NCBI GenBank assembly: GCA_020744425.1
Contig: JAGMUV010000006.1
Coordinates: 1,550,001 to 1,614,000 of the forward strand
Length of the DNA stretch: 64,000 bases
Reading direction: 5' to 3'
DNA from: Dactylonectria macrodidyma
Lineage: Eukaryota; Ascomycota; Sordariomycetes; Hypocreales; Nectriaceae
Every line of letters starts with the position of its first letter. The stretch's first letter is position 1. The notes beneath the pieces are model-generated. The model was given only the letters and a program-made list of their open reading frames with translations, did no database searches and was not told the DNA's origin. The translations under genes and the position numbers were made by a program. Below are positions 1 through 11,439 of the stretch, one piece after another.

Positions 1-1445
1 GTGTCGAGTTTCTTCGTGCTGACGAGGTGTGTTACCCGAAGGCCCATGAGCCGCAACCTCAAGCCAGGCATCTCTTGCTCTAGTTTTGCCAGAATAGGTA
101 GAGCATAATCGTACAAGTCGGCCGAGAGATGGATGGCCCGGGGAACAACGACCTGGCGGGTGAAGACCTCAAAAGTATGCAGCTTCACCTTGAGACAGAG
201 GGTGCGACCTTTGCATTCCGCACGTTTCAAATCTTTCTCGAGCTCCTCCGCAATCCAACGAAGCTTTTCTCTGAGCTTTACAGGTTCGGACATCTCTCTG
301 AAGGTGCTTTCAGTGCCGACACTCTTACGTTCATATTCGTCCGCGGGCTGGATCCTGGTGCGGCCGAGGCCCAGATAGCATTGGGCCAAGAATGTGGATG
401 TCTTGTCGCCGAAGAGCGGGTTCAAGTATTGTCGTTGAGCGTAAATGTCGCCACATGTCTGTATGCCGATTTCCAGAAGCTCTCGTTCAAGAACTCTGCC
501 AATCCCATTCACCTTGCGGGTAGGCAGGTCTCTCATGAAGGCCATGATCGCGGCCCGGTCATTGGGCAAGACATACTGCCCATTGGGTTTGTTCATGTTG
601 GAGCAGATCTTCGCTAGTTTGGCATTTGCTGCGATGCCAGCAGATACCGTGATATTTGCCTTCTCATGAACTTCTCTTCTCATCTGCTCCACTGCTTCGG
701 CAGGATCCATACCCTTTTCTTGACAGTAATCAGTGATATTGAGGTAGGCTTCATCGATACTAGCACTCTCAAACCGTGGGTCATAGTTAACGAACACTTC
801 TCTAACTTCTTGAGCCTTGGAAGTGTACTTGTCAAAGTTGAGTTTGATGAGAATGAGGTCCGGACACAGTTTCTTGGCCACGAAGGCGGCCATTCCTGAT
901 CGGCAGCCATATTGTCGGGCAACGTAGTTGCATGTTGTCAAAACCCCACCGCCGACTGCGAACGGGAGATCTTTTAGCTCTGGACGATCTAGAAGCTCCA
1001 CGGCTGCATAGAAGGCATCGCAATCTACGTGAACGATGTGCTGAGTCAAGTCTCTCGAAACCTCCAACTCGGATATCAACCGGTCGGCATTGCAGAGTTC
1101 TCGGGTCAAATCCTGTGTTTCCAGGCGGGTCTTTCTGGAAATTATTCGCTCGATCTTCTGGGTTAGAATCTTGTCGCGGACTTCTTCGCGGTTGAAGAAT
1201 TTAGAGCCCTTAGAAGCATTGTAAATGATGTCGGAGACCTGGCGGGGTGGCTTATTAGCAACGAGGCGTGGCCAATCTGGGTTCCGAAGTACCTTAGTCT
1301 GATCGACTTTTTCTAGGCCAGCTTTCGTAAGTGAAGGCCCAAGGAGATGGTATTTGAGGGTCTTTAGGTTGTCATCCTCGTTCTCTTCCGGGGCAGCGTT
1401 GGAGGGTGGCAGCTGATCCGTTGATTGAACTTCTGAGGATGTCAT
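1..1445 (-). CDS. POLK: DNA polymerase kappa (Y-family translesion polymerase), 3' end cut by window
   Basis: Translesion DNA polymerase of the DinB/kappa family, which copies past minor-groove lesions in the nucleus. The minus strand is open from the ATG at 1445 to the window edge. After removal of a 54-nt intron (1239-1292, donor GTACTT, acceptor CCGCCAG), about 463 residues remain. Visible motifs are the palm HVDCDAFYAAVE near residues 121-132 (catalytic Asp123), SIDEAYLNIT near 211-220 (Asp213 and Glu214), VSAGIAANAKLAKICS, and the helix-hairpin-helix RKVNGIGRVLE followed by the little-finger domain. The intron has no stop and is a multiple of three; removing it restores the KVSDIIYNASKGSKF segment, which aligns with human KINKIIMEATKGSRF. 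The C-terminal part (zinc fingers, PCNA contact) lies outside the window. The gene is divergent from the next one. Confidence 0.93.
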   Translation of the reverse strand, partial: MTSSEVQSTDQLPPSNAAPEENEDDNLKTLKYHLLGPSLTKAGLEKVDQTKVLRNPDWPRLVANKPPRQVSDIIYNASKGSKFFNREEVRDKILTQKIERIISRKTRLETQDLTRELCNADRLISELEVSRDLTQHIVHVDCDAFYAAVELLDRPELKDLPFAVGGGVLTTCNYVARQYGCRSGMAAFVAKKLCPDLILIKLNFDKYTSKAQEVREVFVNYDPRFESASIDEAYLNITDYCQEKGMDPAEAVEQMRREVHEKANITVSAGIAANAKLAKICSNMNKPNGQYVLPNDRAAIMAFMRDLPTRKVNGIGRVLERELLEIGIQTCGDIYAQRQYLNPLFGDKTSTFLAQCYLGLGRTRIQPADEYERKSVGTESTFREMSEPVKLREKLRWIAEELEKDLKRAECKGRTLCLKVKLHTFEVFTRQVVVPRAIHLSADLYDYALPILAKLEQEMPGLRLRLMGLRVTHLVSTKKLD

Positions 1446-2253
1446 TGCTGAGAGGTCATGAAACAAATGGAACGAAGCGAGGTATCACTCTTGGATGTCG
1501 CAAAGGCATCATGTACCTGAACCTAAGAGCCACTTCATTGAGCGTCGCGTTTGGGGGCATGATGGAAGAACAGAGACGTGACTTTGACCCTCTGGGGCTT
1601 AACGCGTTTAGGCAGAACACGACATCACGTGATGCAGAGTGAGCCGTCCCCCACATCCATGATGCATCTTCCGCCAGACCCAACTCATTCACTGCTCGAC
1701 TAACTACTGACTAAATTTTGGAATAAAGCTACACTGAAAGGGGTGGATATTCTACTCAAGTGCTCTATATCAATGATAATTCATACCCTAATATCACTTG
1801 TACAGGCAGAGCGTAAGTTGATGCTTTGTGGTGTGGAATTGTCTTCATTGTGATGACGATGTGGGGTCGCGTGGGACGGGTTGACAACACCAAGGGTCTT
1901 TCCATCATCATTGGCTAGCGAGTTGCTTCCCCCCCTCCAACAGCAGCAAGAAACAGGCGTTTAAGCGCCGACATCGACAGCCATTGCAGGGCTACACATG
2001 CAATGCCGTCGGCCGTTGGACAGATGCAAATCAGCTTTGTTTCCGCCGCACCGCCAAGTGACGCACGGGTACAAAACCCAAGCTGTGATGGAGCTTGGGT
2101 TGCATTTTCCCCTCTTCTTTCCTGTCATGATCTCTGACCTCTGATCTTGTTTCCCCTGGCGACGACGAGTGTCACAAAGTTGGTCTCTTGGTTCCCGCTG
2201 GAACTTGCTTGAAATTGCTATTGGCAATCATCCCAACTGCTTAAGCTCACAGC
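1446..2253. other. Divergent intergenic region, POLK / Pro-rich protein
   Basis: About 0.8 kb that must hold both promoters. I see no conserved reading frame, RNA gene or clear repeat in it. Confidence 0.6.
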
Positions 2254-3632
2254 ATGGCAGTGCGGCCGGGAGAGGAGAATGTCGCGACGCTGTAAGTCCC
2301 AACACGGGATTAGGGAAACCTCTAGACATCGACTTACCTCACCCACAGCTTCGGAGACATCCACTACTTCTACGGACCTCCGGAGGTGAAGCCACGACAT
2401 CACCGCTTCGACAATGGCTCCTACGTGTATTTATTCGAGAATGTCAACGAGAGGCGGTGTCGCATTGAAGTCGCCAACAACCCCGGCACCGATGGCCAGG
2501 ATGCCTTTGACGGATGTAAGGAACCGTGGCAGACTTTTTGGAATGAACAAGCACTAATATTCTTGCGCGACCAGTTCTCGACCAGACTCACGTTCGATAC
2601 TCTTACAAACAACACTGCAAGGTGTCACTGACCGTGGCCGACAATGTCAACCAAGAGGAATGGCACCTGCCGACATATGACCCTCGAAATGAGAACAAAT
2701 ATCACTACAAGCTCCACTCATTGGACATTTACTACTGGACGCAACAAGATGCGCTACAGTTTGTCAATGGCGTGAGGAGGGTTGTCCAGCCTTCTCAGGT
2801 GGAGGTGCTCGACGAACCCGGCCCACCGCCTCAGCCAGCTCCAATGAGCTCGGTGGTTCAGAATCTGGAAAACATGGCCATTTCGGATCCCCAGTACGGA
2901 GCAGCGAAAGCACCATCACAGCCCAGCTTCGCGCCGCCTCCAACGGCGCCACCGCCGTCAAATACGGCAGCCGCGCAAGCGCCAGCTACATTTGCGCCCA
3001 TGGCATACAACCCTGCAGCTCCTGCTGCACCAGAAGCTATTCAGCATCGGGAGAAGACTCCTCCGCCAGACGAGGATCCGCTCAACCCATTGGCAGTGGC
3101 TGTCGCATATGATTATCATAAGCAACCATTCACTCCCGGGATGCCGCCCCCATCGCAATTCCCGCCCGGAGGATTGGCAAGTCCCGGCTTGCCTCCCCAC
3201 TTCGGTGCAGTGCCGCAGCATCCAGGCCTTCACCGGGCCGCAACGATGCCTGTCCATGGCGGCCTTGGAAGTCCGTACGGATCATCATTCCCCGGCCCGC
3301 CAGCCTCACAACCGCCGCCGCAACAGGCTGTGGCCCAACCTCCAGGACAGCCGACACCCCCCGCAGCCAATCCGACAGTCCCTCCGCCGCCGCCGGGTGG
3401 TTTCTCACAATATTCATACAACCCGCAGCAAACACAGGCCCCGCCTGGAACGCAGGACTATAGTGTCCACCAGCAAGTTTACCGGCCGACACAGACAGAA
3501 ATGGCCAACTCAGAGTTGCATCCTTACAGCCAAAAGACAACAGAGCCAAGGGGCAAACTCGAAGAGAACGCAGGTCGACTTGAGCGTGGAGTAAGTGGGA
3601 TGCTGAAGAAGTTTGAGAAGAAGTTCGGGTAA
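2254..3632 (+). CDS. Conserved fungal protein with N-terminal globular domain and Pro/Gln-rich tail, function unknown
   Basis: Three exons: 2254-2291, 2349-2515 and 2575-3632, with canonical GTAAGT and GTAAGG donors, giving 420 residues. The first ~145 residues look folded (FGDIHYFYGPPEVKPRHHRF, then a segment ending YYWTQQDALQFVNGVRRVV). The rest is low complexity: Pro-, Ala- and Gln-rich stretches, then a charged C-terminal helix ending SGMLKKFEKKFG. I do not recognise a catalytic motif. The shape, a small module plus a disordered Pro-rich arm, would suit an adaptor in a membrane or cytoskeletal complex, but that is only inference. The start is the first ATG of the spliced frame, and the splice junctions restore the motifs LFGD and DGFLDQ. 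Orthologues in other ascomycetes are expected from the conserved look of the N-terminal block. Confidence 0.85.
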
Positions 3633-6600
3633 GCAGGGCGTTAGAGGTGGGAGTGGCTGCTGGGCGGCCAGGAGAAGCGGGGAGTTGGAAGTTCCGTTCT
3701 CGTGGCAGGTTTTCGGTGATTCCATTTCAACCTAATCTCGTAATTGCTTAATCAAAGTGACTTGAGTATTTTAATGTGCATTCATCGTCGTACAGAAAGA
3801 TGAACGTAGGACAGGATCCAGTCAAGCCGGCCCTTGCTAAAAAGACGTGACCTGGGAGCTTGTGCTCACAATTGCTATTGAAAGGCTTCCGCATTGCTGA
3901 CGCTTCGTCTACCTTGCCCAACACCCATGTATGGAACCATACGGTGACCGGCCTATCCCGAGAGGACTAATATAAACATCTTTGGGGAGGACCCCTCTGT
4001 GGGCTTCTTTTCTTGTAGCAAATATGATGAGTTATGTCATTTGTGGTGCCATCTGGGATCAGAGGCTCATATTTCTCTTATCTCGACCGCTCGAGAACCG
4101 TGTCGTTGGGGCTTGGAGAATCGCCAGACAGGATATCGACTGTCAAGTCACACTTCTGCCAACACGACAGGGAAAATGGCAGTATGGTTGTCCTTCGCAC
4201 GGATAGTCCGGTCAAATTTGTGCATCGCAGTGAGATATATCGCGTTTTGTTTCCTGATTCGTTGTCTCCTATGCACGAGGCGTCTTCTTCTCCCGCCAAG
4301 AAGGCTGACTTTGGCTTCTGAATATCTGGGGGCCAGGCTAGGCGGCAGTGCTGAAATAGTGCGCTGCCTTGACCACTGCGCCCCTTGCAACTACGCTGGC
4401 GGTTCCCTGACTGCGTTTTCGGCAACGCCACGAAGCCACGAAAGCTTTAAAAGTGGTCCTAAATTGCCAGTGGCGCGAGGGGTGGTGCGACCTATTGAAG
4501 AGCAGGTGCCTTTTACGTGATGCGAAGTGGGCAACGTCTTCTTTGCTGTGTATATACGTAGTAGATGTTCAAGGGTATCAAGATGGTTCTATCTACCAAC
4601 ATGTGCTTTGTTCTTAGTGGGTGCGAGCCAGGGTTGACCTGGTGAGAGCAAGGCTATGATGTTGATAGCCTGCCGAGAGCAAGGGAATGCCGCTGCTATG
4701 ACCAGAGGCACCAAATACGTACCTGGAATACCAGTCCCGTTCCTCAACGGCGAGGGCGTAAACTGACGGGGATGATTGGTGGCCTGTAGACAACCCATGC
4801 CCATGATCGTTTTCGGAAGTATTTCTACTAGGAGATGTGGGATTATGTCCTGCCAGCTGAGATCGGAGGCCACTTGTCCAGAGAGGATACATTGAATGGG
4901 ATGGATCTTGATTCAATTCACGTAAGTAGAAGTAAGGATCTACCAGATCCGGGTGTCATGGGACGAAAGGGACTGGAACTGTCAACGTGGCTAAGTCTTG
5001 AGCGTAAGCGGTACCTATGAGCAATGGTAGTTCAACACACTTAGCTCGTGGTGTGGCTGGTCTTCTTTTCAGAAGCCTTGAGTGACGGGAAATGCCACTG
5101 CATTGAGAAGGGGAAGACCACGCACTTGCAGAAGGCACCTATACTCTTGAGCGGCTTGAGAGGTGAACTGGCTCTCAAACGGCCATTCTGTCCGAATACC
5201 GGAGGGCTGAGTTTACTTCGTAATGATCTAAAGACTTCACGTGATGGGCATGAGATGCTGGTCGAAGAAACCCATTTTGCCTACCTGTTTAGCTGAACAG
5301 CTGAGCGTGGCCAAGGTGCTAAGCCACTCGCCGCTCGCAACGCCTCCGCGGAGGGACAGGCAATGAGAGGAGCTGGGGCCGTGGCGGGAGGTGGAGCAGG
5401 CGCCGGAGAATACGGAGTAGGGCCCGTGGATCTAGGTTGATTGCGTAGCTGCGCTGGGCATTTTGAGCATCATTACCGGGGCGCGGGACTTGCCACATGC
5501 TTGGTGCAACAATTGAACAACCCAGCCAGGCCTCGAGATAATTGAGAAGATGTATCAACCGACAGACACTGGAGACGGGACTCAGGAGCTGGTTGCCAGC
5601 CCTGCCATATCGAGCTGCCATTGTGAGCGGCGCTAGATACCGAGATAGAGGGACGGACAGGACAGGACAGGACAAAACTCAACACGAGGCATCAATTCAT
5701 CCGCTCTTCTTGGTGTGCCCGTCTGATCTCATCTCATCTCACCCCATCCCCATCCTCCGTCATTTCTGATCCACCATCCATCCTTATTCTCACCCTAATC
5801 CCTGTGACCGCACCGCTCTCGCTTTGCATTGCCCCCAAAGCAGCGATCACTCACTCACACACTGCCGACTGCCTCGAAGACGCCGATCCAGCACAAGCAA
5901 CTTAACCCAAGCTGTACCTCGCGAAAACGCTTTGGTAGTACCAAGAACTTGTACCTATTACCTACCGTAGTATTCCACCCCAGCGACCCAAGGGCCTCGA
6001 CCGCCTGATGTCACCCAGCGTCGATCGCTCACTGCGGAGCATCGGTAGCGCCGGGCACCTCTGACGACGGGCACCTCTGACAACGGCCAGCCCGGCCCAC
6101 CCACTCACTCACTTTGCTGGCAAAGCCTCTGACGGGGTTGGTTCCGCTCGCATGACGGAGCACCTTGGCTGGCACTCTGCCCTGGCACCTCGACCTTGTG
6201 TCTCACTTGCTCGCCTTTTCGTCGAGTCTTATTCGCCTTCCGCCTGTGTCTCTGAACGGGCCGAGCGTTCGTCTCTGTATCAGCACCACCGCCAGATCAC
6301 CACCAGTAGTAAACACCATCAGTGCCTCTGATTTCAACGTCAGCCCTACTGCGACGCAGCAAGGGAAGCAAGGGAAGCAAGCGAAAGGGCAGGAATCAAA
6401 GCCCCAAGTAGCAACCACAGCTAGAAGCGGGCCTGGACTACGATCCCAGTCGATCCGACCCAGCTAAGCCCAGCCCACCAGCCAACCAACCTCGCGACCG
6501 AAACGGCGGCTGTGCCTGGAAAAAGGTCCCTCGCCCGACGCGGAGGCACCCAGAACCCAGACCCAGAATCAAAGGCACTCAAGCCGGATGCCCCGTGTCT

Positions 6601-6777
6601 TGCTTCGACATTATCTTGCTCCTTACTCCAGAGCGCCTAAACACACTGTCCAGATCATTGCTTTCTCACGACATCGCCTTTCCGATCAACAACCCCGCTG
6701 CTGACGCTTTCAATCGACCTCCTCCCCGACCCGTCCCAACCTGGCACCTTGTCCTTCATGGTGTAGCCGAGTTCAAG
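3633..6777. other. Gene-free 3.1 kb, including likely long 5' leader
   Basis: No reading frame here looks conserved; the ORFs of 60-170 codons overlap on both strands without codon bias. From about 5650 the sequence becomes C/T- and CA-rich, typical of a fungal core promoter and leader, with a short (GACAG)n run near 5655-5672. An ATG at 6152 opens a 59-codon frame that would be an upstream ORF if the leader of the following gene starts upstream of it. Confidence 0.5.
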
Positions 6778-8229
6778 ATGCATATGAGCGCTGCGGAACC
6801 CCATGCATGGGAGGCCCGCGAAGGCCCTCGACAAACGACAACATCCAACGACAAGACCTCCGGCGCAGATAACTCGACGACTACAATCGTTCTTGTTGTA
6901 AGTTAACATGCGACCGCGTCGCATTTGATCCCAGCCGGGAGTGGAACTAACATGTCGTCATTGCCTCAGGTCGTTGCCGGCGTTGTTTTTATTCTTCTCG
7001 TCTCTGTAGTATGGGTCTGCCGATCTCGAAAGGGCCGAAAATCGAACCACCTCGAACAGACCGACGACCCAAACAAAAAGGGCTTCTTCGGACGAATAAC
7101 CGGTCGGCTCCGCGGGGGCCGATACGAGCAGACATCGGGCAACGACACTGATCAGCCACATCAGCTCAACTCGACTAGGAGCCGACGCAATGGCGACCTT
7201 GAGAACTCCGCCGCGAATCGAGGCAGCGCAGCCACGGCAGCGGTGGGCCGGAACACATCTGTCAGGTCCATCATGACGCTGCCCGCATACCGCCCGATGG
7301 CCGGGAATAATGAGCAAGTCCTCGGCCGGGAAGGCGAACGTGACGGAGTCGATGTCATTGTAGATCTCCCTAACCAGGAAGAGGAAGAGGAATTACGGGA
7401 TCGGGAGATGGAAACTATGTACCAAATTCGGACCACGAGGCGACAGCTCCTTGCAGAGCGGGAGGAGAGGAGGACACAGCGTACCGAGGCACGAAGACGA
7501 AACGATGCAGCCGCCCTCGAGGACATCCGCGCTCGAACACGAGCGGCCAACCAGGACACCACCATAGCCGACCTCCGACAGACTGTGGACCAAATCAAGG
7601 AGAGCCGCAACCGGTCAGTGTCGAGCGTATCATACGCAGATGTAGGAATTGCGCGTCATGACGGAACCAGGATCCGAGCCAACAGCACTGAGAGCGAACG
7701 AGTGGGATTACTTTCCGATGCTGGCAGCATCAGCCTTGGACATAACCGGGGACGCAGTGCAAGCTCTGCGGCGAGCGCCGAGACCGACTTCATGTCCCTT
7801 ACACCGACCCACACCCGGGGAGACTCCCAGTCAGGGCCTTGGGTGCCAAATGGAGACACAAGAACAGGCTCGAGCATCGACCTTGCGGAGACTGACTTGG
7901 GTGACACGGCAATGCCCCCGCCAGAGTACCACGACGTGCGTCTGTCGGAGGAAGGCCGATCAACTACGCCACTGCATGAGCCGCCTCCAGACTACCCGGG
8001 CCCGTACCGCTCCGCTTCCCAGAGGACGCAACGGAGCCTCACTAACGGGGCGCGGCCGAACGGAGAGGTGGAGTCGGAGCCGGAGCCGGAGGCTCGCACA
8101 CAAACTATGGGCCGCGGGGTAGGTGGTGTACCACAGCTTCCTAGCCTGAGGATCTCCCGACTCCCCGAAATCGTCATTGAGCCGTCGAGCGCTCACCCAA
8201 GAGATGGTCGTCAGGAAACCCTATCATGA
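6778..8229 (+). CDS. Single-pass membrane protein with long disordered cytoplasmic tail, function unknown
   Basis: Two exons, 6778-6897 and 6970-8229, 459 residues. The 72-nt intron (donor GTAAGT, branch ACTAAC, acceptor CTCAG) splits the transmembrane segment: exon 1 ends STTTIVLV and exon 2 continues VVAGVVFILLVSVVWVCRSR. The span is followed by Arg/Lys, so the N-terminus is probably outside and the tail cytosolic. A downstream in-phase ATG at 6925 would lose the N-terminal part of the protein, so the start at 6778 is preferred. The tail has a charged coiled-coil-like stretch around residues 170-235 (EMETMYQIRTTRRQLLAERE and following), many Ser/Arg motifs and two PPxY-like motifs (PPPEY, PPPDY) that could bind WW-domain ubiquitin ligases of the Rsp5 type. 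The function is unknown; a signalling or trafficking adaptor is inference. Confidence 0.8.
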
Positions 8230-9073
8230 GGAGCTTCCTCTCCGTGAAGTTTGTTTATCCTTTTCTTGTTCCCTTTTTGTGGACGACTTCTCTTATTCAC
8301 GGAAGCATGGAGTTTGGGTATGGGGATAATGAAGGTTACGTATACGTATTATAGGGAGACTCCCCACCCTCTTACAAAATGAGCCAGTACAGCAGCATGA
8401 GGCATGTCGGCATATTCTGGATTTACGCTTACATATATGTGACGCAAGGTTCGGCAAAGAAGTTGGTGTAATAGATGGACATACATAGGATAGCGGCAGT
8501 AGGTCCGGCGGTTTTGTCGTGGCCGTTGTACATAAGATACCGGCCTGTATCTGAAATTTACCCGATGAGTCTTCTCACTTTGTGTTCTTTCAAAGGAAGG
8601 GGCCAGATACTTTGTCAGTCAAGTGGTATGCTACTGTTGTGGAGTTGCTTGTGCTGGAGCAACCTTGGGCTTCCCGGAGTAGGCCAGTTACAACCAGTCC
8701 GCATGTGAGAGCGGCGTAGCTTGCAACTTTCGATTAGCTGCAGGACTGGAGCTTGCGGCCAGCATGTTAGCCAGATCGATCGGGAGTGGCCAGCAGGTAT
8801 GATGAGGTAACTGGAGGCGTTTCATACATGGCGGAGCCTCCATGCAGTTGGCGATATGGCGTGCTCTTGTTCGAGGTGAAGACTAAACCATGTATGGGCG
8901 GCGAGACACGTGGTTGAAGGGAAGGACTTTAGACTTGGCGATCCACTATGGCTAGAATTGGTTCAAGGACAATCTTGTTTAGAGGGGGCCCGGCCGTTGT
9001 TGAGGGTTTGTTGGTGCTCGTCATGTTGGATCGGGCTGGCGAGTTGGTGAACAAGCAGGCTGAATGCTGGATG

Positions 9074-9113
9074 GAGGAGAGAGAGAAAGAGAGAGAGAGA
9101 GAGGGAAGAGAGT
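9074..9113. repeat. GA-rich microsatellite
   Basis: A purine-only tract dominated by (GA)n. It lies between genes and codes for nothing. Confidence 0.8.
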
Positions 9114-10472
9114 AACAAGAGGCCAATATGTTTAGTTACTTAATTGCATATTTGTTTCAAATTCGCAAAGTCTAGAGTTAGGCAATGATGACCTACCGGG
9201 ACGGAAGTCGCAATAGCATCGTGCAAATGGTGATGCACCTGGTAACTTAGGAGGGGTGGCTGTGGGGGATTTTGTCAATGGCTTGGGAGAGCAAGGAGGG
9301 GAGGAGGCTAGGAGCATTGGCTGTCTGCTTTGTTGGCGGGAAACTCAAAGCAAAGAGTCCGCAGGCCAATCCTTACCATGTTGTAGTAGACAGCATCGGA
9401 AAAAAGCACTTGGGTCCGAATCTCGACTGCATCTGGCAAGCTTATCAAAGCGTTAGCTAATCTGGACTCTGAGCCGCGCGCGAGCTGGATTGTCAAGCAG
9501 GCCAGAATTGAACTGCGGGGGTTTGTCAGGATCATGTAATAAGGCCACCAGTGGGCATCTTTTAGTGCGCAGCCCCGCCACGGGTGGGGAAGCTTCGCCG
9601 ACAAATCTGCAAAACTATGTAATCTTGACCAAGCAATGTGCCTTCATCAGCCTTGACTCAGCACCCAGCATTCAACAGCAAAGACGGCAACTAGGACACA
9701 ACGGGATGAGGCCCCTTGCGAGAGGGAGTGTCGAAAGGAGGGGTAAGGCGAGGAGAGTGGTGGGGAAGAATGGGACGAGGCCGGCGTTCTTGTTCCTCTC
9801 TTAGGTCTTTGCTCGAGAGGCGCCCCGGGAAGGGCTTGCGCCAGGGAGTGCCACGCTGGTTTATTGTTGGTGTTTGCGACAGTGACAGGCGCAGCTAAAC
9901 CACTTGATAATCACTTAATAACTGAATCCAAGACGCCGCTATGCAATTGATGCAGAGGCATATTGGAGGCACCTCCATTCAGCCTGAGGAAGTGCAGTTT
10001 GGCCTGATGGAACTGCAGCTCGGCCATTTCGGCGGGGGGGCCACAACCCCAGCCCCAACCTAGCTACGGATAACCCACCTAAGCTTCCTCGCATTCTCTA
10101 GCTGGCCCGTCGAGCCTCACACGTCAGAGAGCAACATTAGAGTTGCTGAGAAATGGATTGATCAAGCCCATGGGCCGAGACAGAAAGGGGGCGTCCAAGA
10201 GGCCCACCCCGTGTGAATGTATCGCACGCCCCCGGAGAGGCCAGGCAGGAGATGGCCATGCTTTTCGTACGATGCGATCTAGCTTCCAATGGGTTGCATG
10301 AGATTCGGGGCTAGAGACCCCAGGGGAGGGTGTGATACAACGGGACCAATGACCTCATGTCATTGCTATTCGCTGCAAACACACGGATCCGTCCATCGCG
10401 TGAATGCTGGGGTGTGGGAATGCATTGCATGGGAGCTGTGGCCGAGCGGCGTGAGATGTGAGAGGACGAAGG

Positions 10473-10588
10473 TATAAGACTGTTTGGAGCTCCCCTCTCT
10501 CCATCCACTTCTCCTCCCATCCATCACTCACTCTTTACTTCTCGACTCAATCTTCCCTCTCAATCAATCCCGACACAAGTTAAGCAAA
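10473..10588 (+). promoter_or_regulatory. Core promoter and leader of the Pst2-like gene
   Basis: TATAAGA at 10473-10479 lies 116 bp before the ATG and is followed by a long C/T-rich tract and an A-rich ATG context (AGCAAAATGG). This is the arrangement of strongly expressed filamentous-fungal genes. Seen in sequence; the promoter role is inference. Confidence 0.5.
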
Positions 10589-11439
10589 ATGGCTCCCAAG
10601 ATCGCCATCGTTTACGTATGTGGTTGAAACCCTCCAACCCCGCAACCCATCATCATTGCCCTCTCTGCTATGCTTCCGCCAATGCTCTCAATTACTTGTG
10701 GCATGGCCGCTATCGAGCTGTCGTGTACAGCTCTCATACTGCCCTCACGAGCCACCAATGCGCTAACAACCATCTCTCCTAATAGTACTCGATGTACGGC
10801 CACATCAAGCAGTTGGCCGAGGCTGAGAAGGCCGGCATTGAGAAGGCCGGCGGTACTGCCGACATCTTCCAGATCCCTGAGACCCTTCCCGAGGAGGTCC
10901 TCGCCAAGATGCACGCTCCCCCCAAGCCCACCGACGTGACCGTCCTCAGCGACCCCTCCACTCTCGAGAGCTACGATGGCTTCCTCCTGGGCATCCCCAC
11001 CCGATACGGAAACTTCCCCGGCCAATGGAAGGTATGATCTTGCCGCTCCTGAACCCGTGTAAGCCAAGAATCTGGACTGACATATACGCGACGACAGGCC
11101 TTCTGGGACCAGACCGGCAAGCAGTGGTCCTCCGGTGGCTTCTGGGGCAAGATGGCTGGTCTCTTTATCTCCACCGGCACCCTCGGCGGCGGCCAGGAGT
11201 CGACTGCCATTGCTGCCATGTCCACCTTCGCCCACCACGGAATCATCTACGTCCCCTTCGGCTATGCCAAGGCCTTCCCCCTGATGGCCGACCTCAGCGA
11301 GGTCCACGGCGGCAGCCCCTGGGGCGCCGGTACCTTCGCCGCCGCTGACGGCTCCCGCCAGCCCACCTCCCGCGAGCTTGAGATCGCCACCATCCAGGGC
11401 GAGGAGTTCTACAAGACCGTTGCCAAGTTCTCCGGTTGA
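10589..11439 (+). CDS. PST2: NAD(P)H:quinone oxidoreductase, Pst2/WrbA flavodoxin family (Alt a 7-like)
   Basis: FMN-dependent two-electron reduction of quinones, protecting against oxidative stress. Three exons (10589-10615, 10786-11031, 11098-11439) give 204 residues, the usual family length. The flavodoxin-like fold is visible: KIAIVYYSMYGHI (FMN phosphate loop), GIPTRYGNFPGQWK, GGFWGKMAGLFISTGTLGGG, and a C-terminal GEEFYKTVAKFSG. Introns are 170 nt (donor GTATGT) and 66 nt (donor GTATGA). Codon use is strongly G/C-ending, as in a highly expressed gene, which fits the TATA/CT-rich promoter. The odd feature is that the frame stays open for 53 codons after the TGA and ends in a CaaX-type motif (separate entry), so a second, longer and probably lipid-anchored isoform is possible. 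The related yeast protein Ycp4 is reported to be lipid-modified, which makes this plausible. Confidence 0.95.

Larger units (their letters stand above)
8230..10588. other. Gene-free 2.4 kb
   Basis: No conserved reading frame. It contains a GA microsatellite (see separate entry), one TGACTCA (9656-9662) and, at its right end, the promoter of the quinone reductase. Confidence 0.5.
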
